A DNA stretch of 64,000 nt from Aminobacter aminovorans (GTDB lineage Bacteria; Pseudomonadota; Alphaproteobacteria; Rhizobiales; Rhizobiaceae): positions 3,363,501 to 3,427,500 of the forward strand of contig NZ_UFSM01000001.1 of assembly GCF_900445235.1 (NCBI RefSeq). The letters run 5' to 3'. Shown here piece after piece: positions 49,820 through 59,856 of the stretch. Below the pieces are notes generated by a model, which saw nothing but the letters and a program-made list of their open reading frames with translations, ran no database searches and was not told where the DNA came from. The number at the start of each line of letters is the position of its first letter. The first letter of the stretch is position 1. The position numbers and the translations under genes were made by a program.

Positions 49820-50003
49820 TTTGCGGGAGAGAGCAGCGAAAGCTGACGCCGAAGGGGAAATCGCCCGAAATCTCTCAGGCAAAAGAACCGTAAACAGGAA
49901 GGACACTCTGGAAAGTCGGGACCTGGTCCCGCGCCGAAGGTGTAAGCGCTGCCGACAGAGTTCCGGAGCGCGAGTCTCTCAGGCTTCAGACAGAGGGGCA
50001 CGG
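49820..50003 (+). ncRNA. Tandem glycine riboswitch upstream of gcvT
   Basis: Two glycine aptamers in tandem. The first has GGGAGAG near 49825, GCCGAAGGGGAAA near 49850 and TCTCTCAGGCAAAAGAACCG at 49871-49890. The second begins around ACACTCTGGAAAG (49903-49915), with GCGCCGAAGGTGTAAGCG at 49931-49948 and AGTCTCTCAGGCTTCAGACA at 49973-49992, then GAGGGGCA. These are the standard conserved blocks. It controls the glycine cleavage operon, switching it on when glycine is plentiful. Edges are approximate. Confidence 0.93.
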
Positions 50004-50047
50004 AATGGCCGCCACAGCGGCTGGACACGTGCGACTCTGGAGAAGAC

Positions 50048-51148
50048 ATGACGGGCGACCATACAAATCGACTACCCCTTGCAGATCTGCATACCGCTGC
50101 TGGCGCGCGCTTTGGCGCATTCGCCGGGTGGAACATGCCGCTGACCTATCCCGCCGGCGTGATGAAGGAGCACCTTCACACCCGCGAGCATGTCGGCCTG
50201 TTCGACATCTCCCATATGAAGCTGTTCCTGGTCACGGGATCGGGGGCCGCCGACCTCATCAACCGTGCCTGCCCGCTCGATGCGCGCGCGCTCGATATCA
50301 GGCAGTCGAAGTACACCTTCTTCCTGACCGAGACCGCCGGCATCATCGACGACCTGATCATCACCCGCCTCGGCGATGAGCGCTTCATGGTGGTGGCCAA
50401 CGCCGGCAACGCCGTAACCGACGAGGCGCATCTGCGCGCGCTCGCCACGGATTTCGACGCGACCATCGAGCCGCTCGACCGCGTTTTCATCGCGATCCAG
50501 GGTCCGGAAGCAGCCGCAGTGCTTGGCAAGGCCGGTATCGCCACCGATGAACTGCTCTTCATGCAGGGCTTCGAACCTCGCGCAAACTGGTTCATGAGCC
50601 GCTCGGGCTACACCGGAGAGGACGGTTTCGAGATCGGCCTGCCGGAGGCCGACGCACGCGAACTGCTGGGCAAGATTCTGGCAGACGAGCGCGCCATGTG
50701 GATCGGCCTTGCCGCCCGCGACAGCCTGCGCCTCGAAGCCGGGCTCTGCCTGCATGGCAACGACATCACCCCCGACAACGACCCTGCAAGTGCCGGCCTG
50801 ATGTGGGCGATCCCCAAGGACCTGCGCGCAGACGGCGGCTTTATCGGCCGCGCGGCACTTGCCGCGATCCTCGCCGACGGTGCTGTTGAAAAGCGCGTCG
50901 GCCTGAAGCCTGAAGGCCGCCAGCCGGTGCGCGCCGGCGCTGAGTTGTTCGATGCCGACGGCAAGCTGATCGGCCGCGTCACCTCGGGCGGCTTTGGCCC
51001 GTCGGCCGGCTTCCCGGTCGCCATGGGCTATGTCTCCGCGTCGCTGGCCAAGGCCGGCACCCGTGTCTTCGCCGACGTCCGCGGTACCAAGGTCCCCGTC
51101 GACGTCCATTCTCTTCCCTTCACGCAGCATCGCTACCGCAAAGGATAA
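50048..51148 (+). CDS. gcvT: Glycine cleavage system T protein (aminomethyltransferase)
   Basis: Moves the methylene group from aminomethyl-lipoyl-GcvH to tetrahydrofolate, releasing ammonia. The 366-residue protein shows the folate-binding patterns [38 protein letters not shown] and [17 protein letters not shown], and late [20 protein letters not shown]. The ATG follows CTGGAGAAGAC. It heads gcvT-gcvH-gcvP under the tandem riboswitch. Length and motifs are normal. Confidence 0.96.
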   Translation: MTGDHTNRLPLADLHTAAGARFGAFAGWNMPLTYPAGVMKEHLHTREHVGLFDISHMKLFLVTGSGAADLINRACPLDARALDIRQSKYTFFLTETAGIIDDLIITRLGDERFMVVANAGNAVTDEAHLRALATDFDATIEPLDRVFIAIQGPEAAAVLGKAGIATDELLFMQGFEPRANWFMSRSGYTGEDGFEIGLPEADARELLGKILADERAMWIGLAARDSLRLEAGLCLHGNDITPDNDPASAGLMWAIPKDLRADGGFIGRAALAAILADGAVEKRVGLKPEGRQPVRAGAELFDADGKLIGRVTSGGFGPSAGFPVAMGYVSASLAKAGTRVFADVRGTKVPVDVHSLPFTQHRYRKG

Positions 51149-51153
51149 TTTCC

Positions 51154-51522
51154 ATGACCAAGACCTATTTCACCGAAGACCACGAGTGGATCCGCGTTGA
51201 AGGCGACATCGCTACCGTCGGCATTACCGACTACGCCCAGGAACAGCTTGGCGACCTGGTCTTCGTCGACCTGCCGGAAGCCGGCCGCAAGCTCGCCAAG
51301 GGCGACGTCGCCGTGGTCGTCGAGTCGGTCAAGGCCGCCTCGGACGTCTATGCGCCGATCGACGGCGACATCACCGAAGCCAATGCAACGCTCTCATCCG
51401 ACCCGGCGCTCGTCAATTCGGCTGCCACCGGCGACGGCTGGCTTTGGAAGATGAAGATCGCCAATGCGGGCCAGCTCGACGGCCTTATGGATGAAGCGGG
51501 CTACAAAGCCCATATCGGTTGA
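51154..51522 (+). CDS. gcvH: Glycine cleavage system H protein
   Basis: Lipoyl carrier of the glycine cleavage complex, 122 residues. The lipoylated lysine is K60 in [18 protein letters not shown]. It begins [18 protein letters not shown], the normal H-protein start, and ends AGYKAHIG. It lies 5 bases after gcvT and 14 bases before the gcvP ATG, within the operon. Confidence 0.97.
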   Translation: MTKTYFTEDHEWIRVEGDIATVGITDYAQEQLGDLVFVDLPEAGRKLAKGDVAVVVESVKAASDVYAPIDGDITEANATLSSDPALVNSAATGDGWLWKMKIANAGQLDGLMDEAGYKAHIG

Positions 51523-51536
51523 CAGGATCGCCTGAG

Positions 51537-54347
51537 ATGACCACCGCACCCTATCCCTTTTCGGCCCGCCACATCGGGCCTGGCCCAAAACAAACCCGCG
51601 CCATGCTCACGGCCATCGGCGTACCCTCCGTGGAAACGCTGATTTCGCAGGCCGTGCCGAAGTCGATCCGGCTCGACCGCCCGCTCAACCTGCCGGCGCC
51701 GGCGAGCGAACATGAAGCGCTTGCCGAGCTCGGCGAGAAGATGGGCCGCAACAAGGTGCTGAAGAGCTTCATTGGTGCCGGCTATCACGGCGTCAACGTG
51801 CCTCCGGTCATCCAGCGCAACCTGTTCGAGAACCCGGCCTGGTACACCGCTTACACGCCTTACCAGGCCGAAATCAGCCAGGGCCGCCTGGAGCTCCTGT
51901 TCCACTTCCAGACGCTGGTCGCCGAACTGACCGGCCTGCCGGTCGCCTCCGCCTCGCTGCTCGACGAAGCAACCGCCGTTGCCGAAGCTGTCGGCATCGC
52001 GCTGCGCCATCACCGCGACAAGCGCAGCCGCGTCGCCATTGCCGGTGCCGCACATCCGCAGGTCCTCGACGTCGTTCGTACCCGCGCCGAGCCGCTTGGC
52101 ACCGAGATCGACGGCGAGACCATCGACGACAACACGGCAGCGCTGATCGTTTCCTGGCCCGACACCAACGGCGTCTATGGCGACCACACCGCGGCGATCG
52201 AGAAGGCCAAGGCCGTCGGCGCCATCGTCATCTTCGTCTCGGATCCGCTCAGCCTGACCGTCACCGATACGCCTGCGAGCCTTGGCGCCGACATCGCCGC
52301 AGGGTCGATGCAGCGCTTTGGCGTGCCGATGGGCTTTGGCGGTCCGCACGCAGCTTACTGCGCCGTCTCCGACAAGCTGACCCGCTTGATGCCGGGCCGC
52401 CTCGTCGGCCAGTCGGTCGACAGCAAGGGTCGCCCCGGCTACCGCCTCGCACTGCAGACCCGCGAGCAGCATATCCGCCGTGACAAGGCGACGTCGAACA
52501 TCTGCACCGCACAGGCCCTGCTCGCTAACATGGCGGCATCCTATGCCATCTGGCACGGCTCGGTCGGCCTGCAGGCGATCGCCGAGCGGGTCCACGCGCT
52601 GGCCAGCCGTCTTGCCGAGAGCCTGAAGGCCGCCGGCCTGTCAGTGCTTGGCGACAAGCGCTTCGACACCGTCACCATCGCAGCCAAGGGCAAGGCAGAG
52701 ACCTTTGCCGCCGAGGCCGAGAAAACCGGACGCCTGCTGCGTGTCATCGACGCCGACCATGTCTCGGTCGCCTTCGACGAGACCTCGACCGCTGCAGATC
52801 TCGAAGCAATCGCTGCCCTGTTTGGCGCAAAGGTCGTACCCGAAGCCAAGCGCTCACTTCCGGGCAATCCGCGCGGCAAGGATTTCCTGACGCAGCCGGT
52901 GTTCCACCAGAACCGCTCGGAAACCGACATGATGCGTTTCCTGCGCAGGCTGGCTGACAAGGACCTGGCGCTCGACCGCGCGATGATCCCGCTCGGCTCC
53001 TGCACCATGAAGCTCAATGCAGCTGCCGAGATGATGCCGGTCAGTTGGCCGTCGGTCGCCAACCTGCATCCGTTCGCGCCGACCAGCCATTCGCTCGGCT
53101 ATCGCGCGATGACCGACGACCTCGAGGCATGGCTGTGCGAGATCACCGGCTTCGACGCGGTCAGCCTGCAGCCGAATGCCGGCAGCCAGGGTGAATATGC
53201 GGGCTTGCTCGCCATACGCCGCTATCACCATTCGCGTGGCGAGACGCAGCGCAACATCTGCCTCATCCCGTCCTCGGCGCATGGCACCAACCCGGCCAGT
53301 GCGGCGATGGCCGGCATGGACGTGGTAGTCGTGCACTGCCTCGAAGACGGCGACATCGACGTCACCGATCTCAAGGTGAAGGCCGAGCAGCACGCCGACA
53401 AGCTCGCGGCGCTGATGTTCACCTACCCGTCGACGCATGGCGTGTTCGAGGAAGGCGCACGCGACATCTGCGAGATCGTGCATGCCCATGGTGGCCAGGT
53501 CTATTTCGACGGTGCCAACCTGAACGCTATGGTCGCGCTTTCGCGGCCGGCTGACATCGGTGCCGACGTTTGCCACATGAACCTGCACAAGACCTTCTGC
53601 ATTCCGCATGGCGGCGGCGGCCCCGGCATCGGCCCGATCGGCGTCAAGTCGCACCTCGCGCCATTCCTGCCCGGCCACGTCGAAATCGGCAGCGCGCATG
53701 CTGTCTCTGCGGCCCCCTTCGGCAGCGCCTCGATCCTGCCGATCACCTGGATGTACATCCGGATGATGGGCGCTTCGGGCCTCAAGCAGGCGACGGAAAC
53801 GGCGATCCTCAATGCAAACTACATCGTCAGCAAACTCGAGGCGCACTATCCCGTGCTGTTCAAGGGCAAGAACGGCCGTGTGGCGCATGAGTGCATCCTC
53901 GACACCCGCGTGCTCAAGGAGCGTGCCGGCATATCGGTCGAGGACATCGCCAAGCGCCTGATCGACTACGGCTTCCATGCACCGACCATGTCGTGGCCGG
54001 TGGCCGGGACGCTGATGGTCGAGCCGACCGAGTCCGAGCCGAAGCACGAGATCGACCGTTTCTGCGAAGCGATGATCGCCATCGCCAACGAAGCGGCAAA
54101 GGTCGAAAAGGGCGAGTGGCCGAAGGACGACAATCCGCTGGTCAATGCGCCGCACACGGCGACCGAGACGCTGGCCGGCGAGTGGAAGCATCCCTACTCC
54201 CGTCTGGAAGCGGCCTATCCCGGCGGCGATCCCGACACTGTCGCCAAGTACTGGCCGCCGGTGTCGCGCATCGACAACGTCGCGGGCGACCGCAACCTGG
54301 TCTGCGCCTGCCCGCCGCTGAGCGAGTACCTCGGCGCCGCCGAGTAA
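51537..54347 (+). CDS. gcvP: Glycine dehydrogenase (decarboxylating), P protein
   Basis: PLP-dependent decarboxylation of glycine with transfer of aminomethyl to lipoyl-GcvH. The 936-residue single-chain form combines both halves (GcvPA and GcvPB of other bacteria). The PLP lysine is K685 in [18 protein letters not shown]; the N-terminal half has [19 protein letters not shown] and [17 protein letters not shown] start at the ATG at 51537; a TTG overlapping the gcvH stop would add six residues. It ends with a strong hairpin terminator. Confidence 0.97.
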   Translation: MTTAPYPFSARHIGPGPKQTRAMLTAIGVPSVETLISQAVPKSIRLDRPLNLPAPASEHEALAELGEKMGRNKVLKSFIGAGYHGVNVPPVIQRNLFENPAWYTAYTPYQAEISQGRLELLFHFQTLVAELTGLPVASASLLDEATAVAEAVGIALRHHRDKRSRVAIAGAAHPQVLDVVRTRAEPLGTEIDGETIDDNTAALIVSWPDTNGVYGDHTAAIEKAKAVGAIVIFVSDPLSLTVTDTPASLGADIAAGSMQRFGVPMGFGGPHAAYCAVSDKLTRLMPGRLVGQSVDSKGRPGYRLALQTREQHIRRDKATSNICTAQALLANMAASYAIWHGSVGLQAIAERVHALASRLAESLKAAGLSVLGDKRFDTVTIAAKGKAETFAAEAEKTGRLLRVIDADHVSVAFDETSTAADLEAIAALFGAKVVPEAKRSLPGNPRGKDFLTQPVFHQNRSETDMMRFLRRLADKDLALDRAMIPLGSCTMKLNAAAEMMPVSWPSVANLHPFAPTSHSLGYRAMTDDLEAWLCEITGFDAVSLQPNAGSQGEYAGLLAIRRYHHSRGETQRNICLIPSSAHGTNPASAAMAGMDVVVVHCLEDGDIDVTDLKVKAEQHADKLAALMFTYPSTHGVFEEGARDICEIVHAHGGQVYFDGANLNAMVALSRPADIGADVCHMNLHKTFCIPHGGGGPGIGPIGVKSHLAPFLPGHVEIGSAHAVSAAPFGSASILPITWMYIRMMGASGLKQATETAILNANYIVSKLEAHYPVLFKGKNGRVAHECILDTRVLKERAGISVEDIAKRLIDYGFHAPTMSWPVAGTLMVEPTESEPKHEIDRFCEAMIAIANEAAKVEKGEWPKDDNPLVNAPHTATETLAGEWKHPYSRLEAAYPGGDPDTVAKYWPPVSRIDNVAGDRNLVCACPPLSEYLGAAE

Positions 54348-54368
54348 ACTGACCGGCGAACACCTTCC

Positions 54369-54397
54369 TCGGCGGCGCACCTCACGGGCGCCGCCGA
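54369..54397 (+). terminator. Intrinsic terminator of the gcv operon
   Basis: A 10-bp stem TCGGCGGCGC / GCGCCGCCGA with a 9-base loop, followed by TAGCATTTAGTTT, 22 bases after gcvP. Confidence 0.75.
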
Positions 54398-54423
54398 TAG
54401 CATTTAGTTTGTGCGACTGTGCC

Positions 54424-54864
54424 CTACGCTTCTCTCGGAGACGGCCTTATTCCTAGGCCAGCGATCAGGCAAAAGACCAATGCGGTCAAACCGCCTATCA
54501 CCGCGAAAATCGCGGAGAACACAACACTTACCGACAGCACGGGCACATGGTCTGCTGGGTCAACGACCCAGGGAAAAATGACGCCGGCAGCCGCTCCCGC
54601 AACCAGCGCCCAAGCGATGCAGTTCAGCCCCGTCAGTTTTTGTCTGAAGTAAAGAACAGCAACGATCGGCATACCGATGCCAATGCTTGTGGGGTAGTTC
54701 ATCACCATCAGCACCAGAATGCTGAGCAGATGCTTTTCCATGTGTCCGGGGCCGGAATAGGGATAGCCCGAGCCGAGAAGCATGCAGACGCCGTAAAGAA
54801 CTGGTGCAGCTGCTGGTGCCAGCATAATTGCCAGCCAGATTCGCCGTTTTAGTACCACGTGCAA
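54424..54864 (-). CDS. Small four-helix membrane protein, unknown
   Basis: A protein of about 146 residues with four hydrophobic helices (IWLAIMLAPAAAPVLYGVCM, then LLSILVLMVMNYPTSIGIGM, IAWALVAGAAAGVIFPWVV and VVFSAIFAVIGGLTALVFCL). No family recognised. The start is uncertain: a TTG at 54864 lies 5 bases after GAGGG; TTG at 54876 and GTG at 54858 are alternatives. It converges on gcvP. The region upstream is strikingly AT-rich, unlike the rest of the window, so the gene may be an acquired one. Confidence 0.6.
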   Translation of the reverse strand: MHVVLKRRIWLAIMLAPAAAPVLYGVCMLLGSGYPYSGPGHMEKHLLSILVLMVMNYPTSIGIGMPIVAVLYFRQKLTGLNCIAWALVAGAAAGVIFPWVVDPADHVPVLSVSVVFSAIFAVIGGLTALVFCLIAGLGIRPSPREA

Positions 54865-55060
54865 GCTGGCCCTCAAATTACATCGTACAGATACACAAAG
54901 ACAACTCTACCGGCTCGACAAGCAACAATTGAAAACCAATAAAAATTCCTATGCCATTGTGCGCAATAAATAAAAACCCATCACCACTAATCTTACTGGA
55001 AGATACAATATATACTCGCATCTGCAAGATCGTAAAGCGGTCGAAGCGTCGCCAACTCGG
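54865..55060. other. AT-rich intergenic patch
   Basis: About 195 bases, roughly 54880-55030 being clearly AT-rich (runs such as CCAATAAAAATTCCTATGCC and CAATAAATAAAAACCC), in contrast to the GC-rich surroundings. No ORF or RNA was recognised. It probably holds the promoter of the small membrane protein gene and the 3' end of the GGDEF transcript. Confidence 0.5.
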
Positions 55061-56236
55061 TCAGGCGAACAGCAGCTCAGGCTCGCGGTAGGCCCCGTTG
55101 TCGGCGGTCTCGGCTGTGGCGACGCGGTTGCGGCCTGCACGCTTGGCCACATAGAGAGCCGCGTCGGCGCCGAGCAGCAGTTGCTCCAGGCTTCTGGCCT
55201 CGTCGTCTCCGAAACAGACACCGACGCTGACGGTGCTCCTCAGCGGGCCAAGCTTGGTGCCGACGACCTCGGCGCCAAAGGACGCGCCGATCTTGCGCAG
55301 TGTCTCGTAGACCTCCAGCGCACTCATTCCCGACATGACGATGGCGAACTCCTCGCCGCCGAGGCGAAAGCCCTCGACGCCGTGCCGGGACTGGCGCCGC
55401 ACGACATCTGCAAAGCGCTGCAGCACCCGGTCGCCCACGGCATGGCCGAAGACGTCGTTGGTGCGCTTGAAATGGTCGAGGTCGACCATGGCCAGTGCCA
55501 TGCCAGGGCTGAAGCGGGTGCCATCGTGGAGGGAACTGAGCGCGCGCCGGTTCATCAGCCCCGTCAGCGGGTCGGTAAGCGTTTCCTCGGTCAGCCTGCT
55601 TTGCGTTCTCAAATGGTGGAACGAGATGGTGAGCGCGCCAAGCGCCGTCATGCAGGCAACAACGACCACCGTGTTGACGTCCTCGGCCCAGTTCCTGGGT
55701 ACCGTGCCGAGCACCCACTGCTTCTGCTGCACGATGACGAAGGCACACAGGGCAAAGGAAATTGCGCTGCTGCCGGTGAGCAGCGAGACCGGGGCCAGCA
55801 CGCGGCGGTCGACCTCCGTGCTTGTCCAGAACGCGGTCGCGGTCATGACGAGGATGGCTGTTACTGCCGAATAGGCGATGACGAAGCCGACGCCGTCGAA
55901 CCCGGCGGCGGTGACCACGACTGTCAGGGCGATGATCGCGATAATTGGCAGGGCTGCCGGTTTCGACCAGCCACGCTCGATATACTGGTCGGCGGAGGTA
56001 AAGACGACGAAGAAGCCGGCGACGAGCAGCGCCAGCATGCCCTGCCCAAGCCATGGCGAGGCATATTGGCCGTAGAGCCAAAAGGCGATGACATGGCTGA
56101 CGAGAAGTAGTATCCCCACCGCCATCGTGAGCACGAAACGGGACTGACGCGCCGTCAGCCAGATCGCGACGAGCGTTCCGCTCAGACACGCACCCGACAG
56201 GGCCGTGGCGAGCAACAAGGAACCGAAGTCAAGCAC
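55061..56236 (-). CDS. Membrane-bound diguanylate cyclase (GGDEF)
   Basis: A 391-residue protein predicted to make cyclic di-GMP. The first 200 residues form about six or seven membrane helices without a recognised sensor domain; the C-terminal GGDEF domain has DLDHFKRTNDVFGHAVGDRV and the active-site GGEEF at 293-297. The inhibitory RxxD site upstream is RHGV, so product inhibition through that site is unlikely. The start is a GTG at 56236 with AAGG 10 bases upstream. It is divergent from parE, with a LexA box in the shared region. Confidence 0.9.
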   Translation of the reverse strand: MLDFGSLLLATALSGACLSGTLVAIWLTARQSRFVLTMAVGILLLVSHVIAFWLYGQYASPWLGQGMLALLVAGFFVVFTSADQYIERGWSKPAALPIIAIIALTVVVTAAGFDGVGFVIAYSAVTAILVMTATAFWTSTEVDRRVLAPVSLLTGSSAISFALCAFVIVQQKQWVLGTVPRNWAEDVNTVVVVACMTALGALTISFHHLRTQSRLTEETLTDPLTGLMNRRALSSLHDGTRFSPGMALAMVDLDHFKRTNDVFGHAVGDRVLQRFADVVRRQSRHGVEGFRLGGEEFAIVMSGMSALEVYETLRKIGASFGAEVVGTKLGPLRSTVSVGVCFGDDEARSLEQLLLGADAALYVAKRAGRNRVATAETADNGAYREPELLFA

Positions 56237-56411
56237 GGGGGCGCGGCCTTCCTGATGTCCGAATGTTCGGGCAGCAGATATTGGACATTCCGGGTTAGCC
56301 GCAACCTTACATAGCCGCCGCCATCGCCGCCTGAGCGCTGCGACTTCGGATAGCGTTTACGAATGGTTGCGCCAACCCTGCCAATTCGGGCATATCGAAC
56401 TGGCAGTGTAC

Positions 56412-56426
56412 GAACAGATCAGGAAC
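56412..56426. promoter_or_regulatory. LexA (SOS) box upstream of parE
   Basis: GAAC-AGATCAG-GAAC, the reverse-strand form of the direct repeat GTTC-N7-GTTC, 68 bases before the parE start and 175 bases before the divergent GGDEF gene. A perfect consensus match. parE is, as I recall, a reported member of the LexA regulon in some alphaproteobacteria. Confidence 0.75.
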
Positions 56427-56494
56427 TGTTGCCGGACCGGCAAAACTGGCAAACTCGACAAAGTGATTCGCAGCGCGGAAAAACCGTATTGAGC

Positions 56495-58555
56495 ATGGAC
56501 GACAACAGCGACCTTTTCGGCAATCTCGGCAGTCAGCCTGCGCGCCCCGTTTCACGCCCTGTCGACCCGCTGGTCGCGGCGGCCGCGGCAGCGAAGCGGC
56601 CTGCTCCGACAAAGGACGCCAGCGACAGTTATAATGCGTCCGACATCGAGGTTCTCGAAGGCCTGGAGCCCGTCCGCCGTCGTCCAGGTATGTATATCGG
56701 CGGCACCGACGAAAAGGCGCTGCACCATCTCTTCGCCGAAGTCATCGACAACTCGATGGATGAGGCGGTGGCCGGCCATGCGACTTTTATCGAGGTCGAG
56801 CTCGACGCCGAGGGTTTTCTCACTGTCACCGACAACGGCCGCGGCATTCCGATCGATCCGCACCCCAAGTTCAAGAACAAGTCGGCGCTCGAGGTCATCA
56901 TGACCACGCTGCATGCCGGCGGCAAGTTCGACTCCAAGGTCTACGAGACCTCGGGCGGTCTGCACGGTGTCGGTGTCTCCGTCGTCAACGCGCTCTCCGA
57001 CCAGCTCGAAGTCGAGGTCGCGCGCAATCGCAAACTGTTCCGTCAGCGTTTTTCACGCGGCGTCCCGCAGGGCGGACTGGAAAGCCTCGGCGACGTCCAA
57101 AACAGGCGCGGCACCAAAGTGCGGTTCCATCCCGACCCCGACATCTTCGGCAAGGGCGCGCATTTCCTGCCGGCCCGCATCTACAAGATGGCGCGCTCCA
57201 AGGCCTATCTGTTCGGCGGCGTCGAAATCCGGTGGAGCTGCGATCCGGCACTCATCAAGGAAAAGGGTGAAACGCCTGCAAAGGCCGTGTTCCATTTCCC
57301 TGGCGGTCTCGGCGACTATCTCAAGGCCTCTCTCGGCAACGAGATGCAGGTCACCCGCGAAATCTTCTCGGGCAAAAGCGAGAAGCAGAGCGGCCACGGA
57401 TCGGTCGAATGGGCTGTCACCTGGTTCGGCGGCGACGGCTTCATCAATTCCTATTGCAACACCATCCCGACCGGTGACGGCGGCACCCATGAGATGGGTT
57501 TCCGCAATATTCTGACCCGCGGCCTGCGCGCCTATGCCGATCTCGTCGGCAACAAGCGCGCCTCGATCGTCACCAGCGAAGACGTGATGATCTCCGCTGC
57601 CGGCATGCTGTCGGTGTTCATCCGCGAGCCGGAGTTCGTCGGCCAGACCAAGGACAAGCTGGCGACCGTCGAGGCGATGCGCATCGTCGAAACGGCGATC
57701 CGCGATCCGTTTGATCACTGGCTCGCCGACAATCCACAGGAAGCTTCCAAGCTGCTCGACTGGGTAATCGCCCGCGCCGACGAGCGTGTGCGCCGCCGCC
57801 AGGAAAAGGAAGTGTCGCGCAAGAGCGCGGTGCGCAAGCTGCGCCTTCCCGGCAAGCTGGCCGACTGCACGCAGAATGCGGCAGCAGGTGCCGAACTGTT
57901 CATCGTCGAGGGCGACTCGGCAGGTGGCTCGGCCAAGCAGGCACGCGACCGCTCGATGCAGGCGATCCTGCCGCTGCGCGGCAAGATTCTCAACGTTGCC
58001 AGCGCCGGCAACGACAAGCTGGCGTCCAACCAGCTGATCGGCGACCTGATCCAGGCGCTCGGCTGCGGTACGCGCTCGAAATACCGTGAGGAAGACCTTC
58101 GCTACGACCGCGTCATCATCATGACCGACGCCGACGTCGACGGTGCCCACATCGCCTCTCTGCTGATCACCTTCTTCTACCAGGAGATGCCGGCGCTCGT
58201 TAGAGGCGGCCACCTCTATATGGCGGTGCCGCCGCTTTATTCGATCCGGCAAGGCGGCAAGGTGGCTTACGCCCGCGACGACGCCCACAAGGACGAGTTG
58301 CTGAAGAGCGAATTCACCGGGCGCGGCAAGATCGAGATCGGCCGCTTCAAGGGCCTTGGCGAGATGATGGCCGCGCAGCTCAAGGAAACCACGATGGACC
58401 CGAAGAAGCGCACGCTGCTGCGTGTCGAGGTCAATGAGAGCGAAGATGACACCAAGAGTGCCGTCGACGCGCTGATGGGCACCAAGCCGGAGCTGCGCTT
58501 CCGCTTCATCCAGGAACGCGCCGAATTCGCCACTGCGGACGCGCTCGACATCTGA
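56495..58555 (+). CDS. parE: DNA topoisomerase IV subunit B
   Basis: ATPase subunit of topoisomerase IV, needed to unlink daughter chromosomes. The 686-residue protein has the GHKL ATPase motifs EVIDNSMDEA, VTDNGRGIPID and ETSGGLHGVGVSVVNALS, the transducer region, and the TOPRIM domain with VEGDSAGGSAKQARDR and MTDADVDGAHI. KYREEDLRYDRVIIMTDADV distinguishes ParE from GyrB less clearly, but the length and the absence of the GyrB insert favour ParE. The N-terminal 45 residues are an acidic/Pro-rich extension. ATG at 56495; an upstream in-frame extension to 56363 would run through the LexA box. Confidence 0.93.
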   Translation: MDDNSDLFGNLGSQPARPVSRPVDPLVAAAAAAKRPAPTKDASDSYNASDIEVLEGLEPVRRRPGMYIGGTDEKALHHLFAEVIDNSMDEAVAGHATFIEVELDAEGFLTVTDNGRGIPIDPHPKFKNKSALEVIMTTLHAGGKFDSKVYETSGGLHGVGVSVVNALSDQLEVEVARNRKLFRQRFSRGVPQGGLESLGDVQNRRGTKVRFHPDPDIFGKGAHFLPARIYKMARSKAYLFGGVEIRWSCDPALIKEKGETPAKAVFHFPGGLGDYLKASLGNEMQVTREIFSGKSEKQSGHGSVEWAVTWFGGDGFINSYCNTIPTGDGGTHEMGFRNILTRGLRAYADLVGNKRASIVTSEDVMISAAGMLSVFIREPEFVGQTKDKLATVEAMRIVETAIRDPFDHWLADNPQEASKLLDWVIARADERVRRRQEKEVSRKSAVRKLRLPGKLADCTQNAAAGAELFIVEGDSAGGSAKQARDRSMQAILPLRGKILNVASAGNDKLASNQLIGDLIQALGCGTRSKYREEDLRYDRVIIMTDADVDGAHIASLLITFFYQEMPALVRGGHLYMAVPPLYSIRQGGKVAYARDDAHKDELLKSEFTGRGKIEIGRFKGLGEMMAAQLKETTMDPKKRTLLRVEVNESEDDTKSAVDALMGTKPELRFRFIQERAEFATADALDI

Positions 58556-58585
58556 TCCGAATTCTTGATCGAGACCGGCCCCCCC

Positions 58586-59707
58586 TCAGGCTGCCGCTAT
58601 CGCCAGAGCATGGCCGCGGGCGTTTTCACGCAGGGCTTCGAGGTGGATCGACTTCACCAGCCCAGCCATCTCGCCTTCGGCTGCCTGGCCGCCCAGTTCC
58701 TTGAGCATCAGCCAGCTGACTTCCTGGGCGCCGGCAACACGGCGGCCATTGGCAACCTCCCGCCAGATCTTCAGCGCCCGCAGGATGATCGCGTGCGTCG
58801 CATCGGCAAGGCCGGCGGAGCGGAACAGGGCGGTCAGCGCGACATCCTGGCCGGCAGACAGCAGCGCCCTCACCCGTGGCTCATCGCGACCGGTCAAGAC
58901 GACCAGCGCCGCGCCGAAGAAATCGACCTTGCCGTGGGCAAGAATGCGGATGATGAAGCTCGCGGTCAGGTCACCGCGCAGCCTGAGGTGCTCTACCAGC
59001 GCCAAATGTTCGTTGGCTCGGGTACCTTCGATCAGCGTCAGCGAAGACTTGACGCAGGCGTCGCGCGTCACCTTTTCGGCGCGTGCGGCCCCCATCAATG
59101 CCATGACAAAGGGCGAGGCCTTCAAGGCTTCGCCGAGCTTGACCAGCAGCAGGTGCCGGCAATCGGACGGCAGGCGCGGATCGGCGACCAGAGCTTCGCG
59201 CACGCGGGGATCGTGACCAAAGCGCTCGGCCATGCGGCGGAAGCTCAACGAGGCGATGTCGGCGCCATAGTTGTGCAGGAGGACGACGCAGGCTTCCGCC
59301 TCGCCGACTTCGGCGATCGCGGCCGAAAGCGACATCGACACGACCGACCGGTCGGCAACGAGTTTCTGGATGGCGCTTGAGCCCGACGCGACGCGGTCGA
59401 TGAGATCGGCGTCGGTCAGCAAGGGCGAACGCGCAAGAACCACGCCCGCGACGTCCGGCTGGTCGGCGGCCAAGGCTGCGATGATCTGGAGCGGTGCGTG
59501 GATGCTCATCGAAAGCGCCTCGGCCAACGCCTGGCGCACCTTCGACGATGGATCATCGAGCAGCAGCGTAAGTGCCGCTTCGGCGGCACAACGATCTTCG
59601 AACGGCATCTCGCGATTGACATAGGCGCTCGCCAGGGCCCTAGCCGCGGCTGCCCGTTCACCCACCTTGGCTGTGTCTATCCATTTCAGAAAATGCGAAA
59701 CGACCAT
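58586..59707 (-). CDS. DUF2336 family protein
   Basis: A 373-residue all-helical protein of the DUF2336 family, restricted mostly to alphaproteobacteria. Signature pieces are FEDRCAAEAALTLLLDDPSS, SKVRQALAEALS, PDVAGVVLARSPLLTDADLI and IQKLVADRSVVSMSLSAAI, i.e. HEAT-like repeats. No catalytic residues are evident. In Caulobacter a DUF2336 protein takes part in cell-cycle/general stress control, but the role here is unknown. Start at the ATG at 59707 after AAGAAGAGCGG. Converges on parE. Confidence 0.88.
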   Translation of the reverse strand: MVVSHFLKWIDTAKVGERAAAARALASAYVNREMPFEDRCAAEAALTLLLDDPSSKVRQALAEALSMSIHAPLQIIAALAADQPDVAGVVLARSPLLTDADLIDRVASGSSAIQKLVADRSVVSMSLSAAIAEVGEAEACVVLLHNYGADIASLSFRRMAERFGHDPRVREALVADPRLPSDCRHLLLVKLGEALKASPFVMALMGAARAEKVTRDACVKSSLTLIEGTRANEHLALVEHLRLRGDLTASFIIRILAHGKVDFFGAALVVLTGRDEPRVRALLSAGQDVALTALFRSAGLADATHAIILRALKIWREVANGRRVAGAQEVSWLMLKELGGQAAEGEMAGLVKSIHLEALRENARGHALAIAAA

Positions 59708-59856
59708 CCGCTCTTCTTCGCCCCTGGCCACAAGCGCCCAAACCCAGTGACGACCCTAGGAAGAAAAGGTTTACGAACGGTTCACCATGTTCGTTAACCC
59801 GCTTGCCGGGCAGCGAGGCAGCGCCTATCAAATCCGCACAACAGGAGGAGTTGCCG

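Noticed and set aside
52854..54380. Minus-strand open frame of 508 codons within gcvP
   Set aside because: Same reason: reverse-strand reading of gcvP, including the terminator region, with no protein-like motifs.
59740..59802. GTTC repeats near 59775 as a third LexA box
   Set aside because: The spacing between the GTTC copies is 5 bases, not 7.
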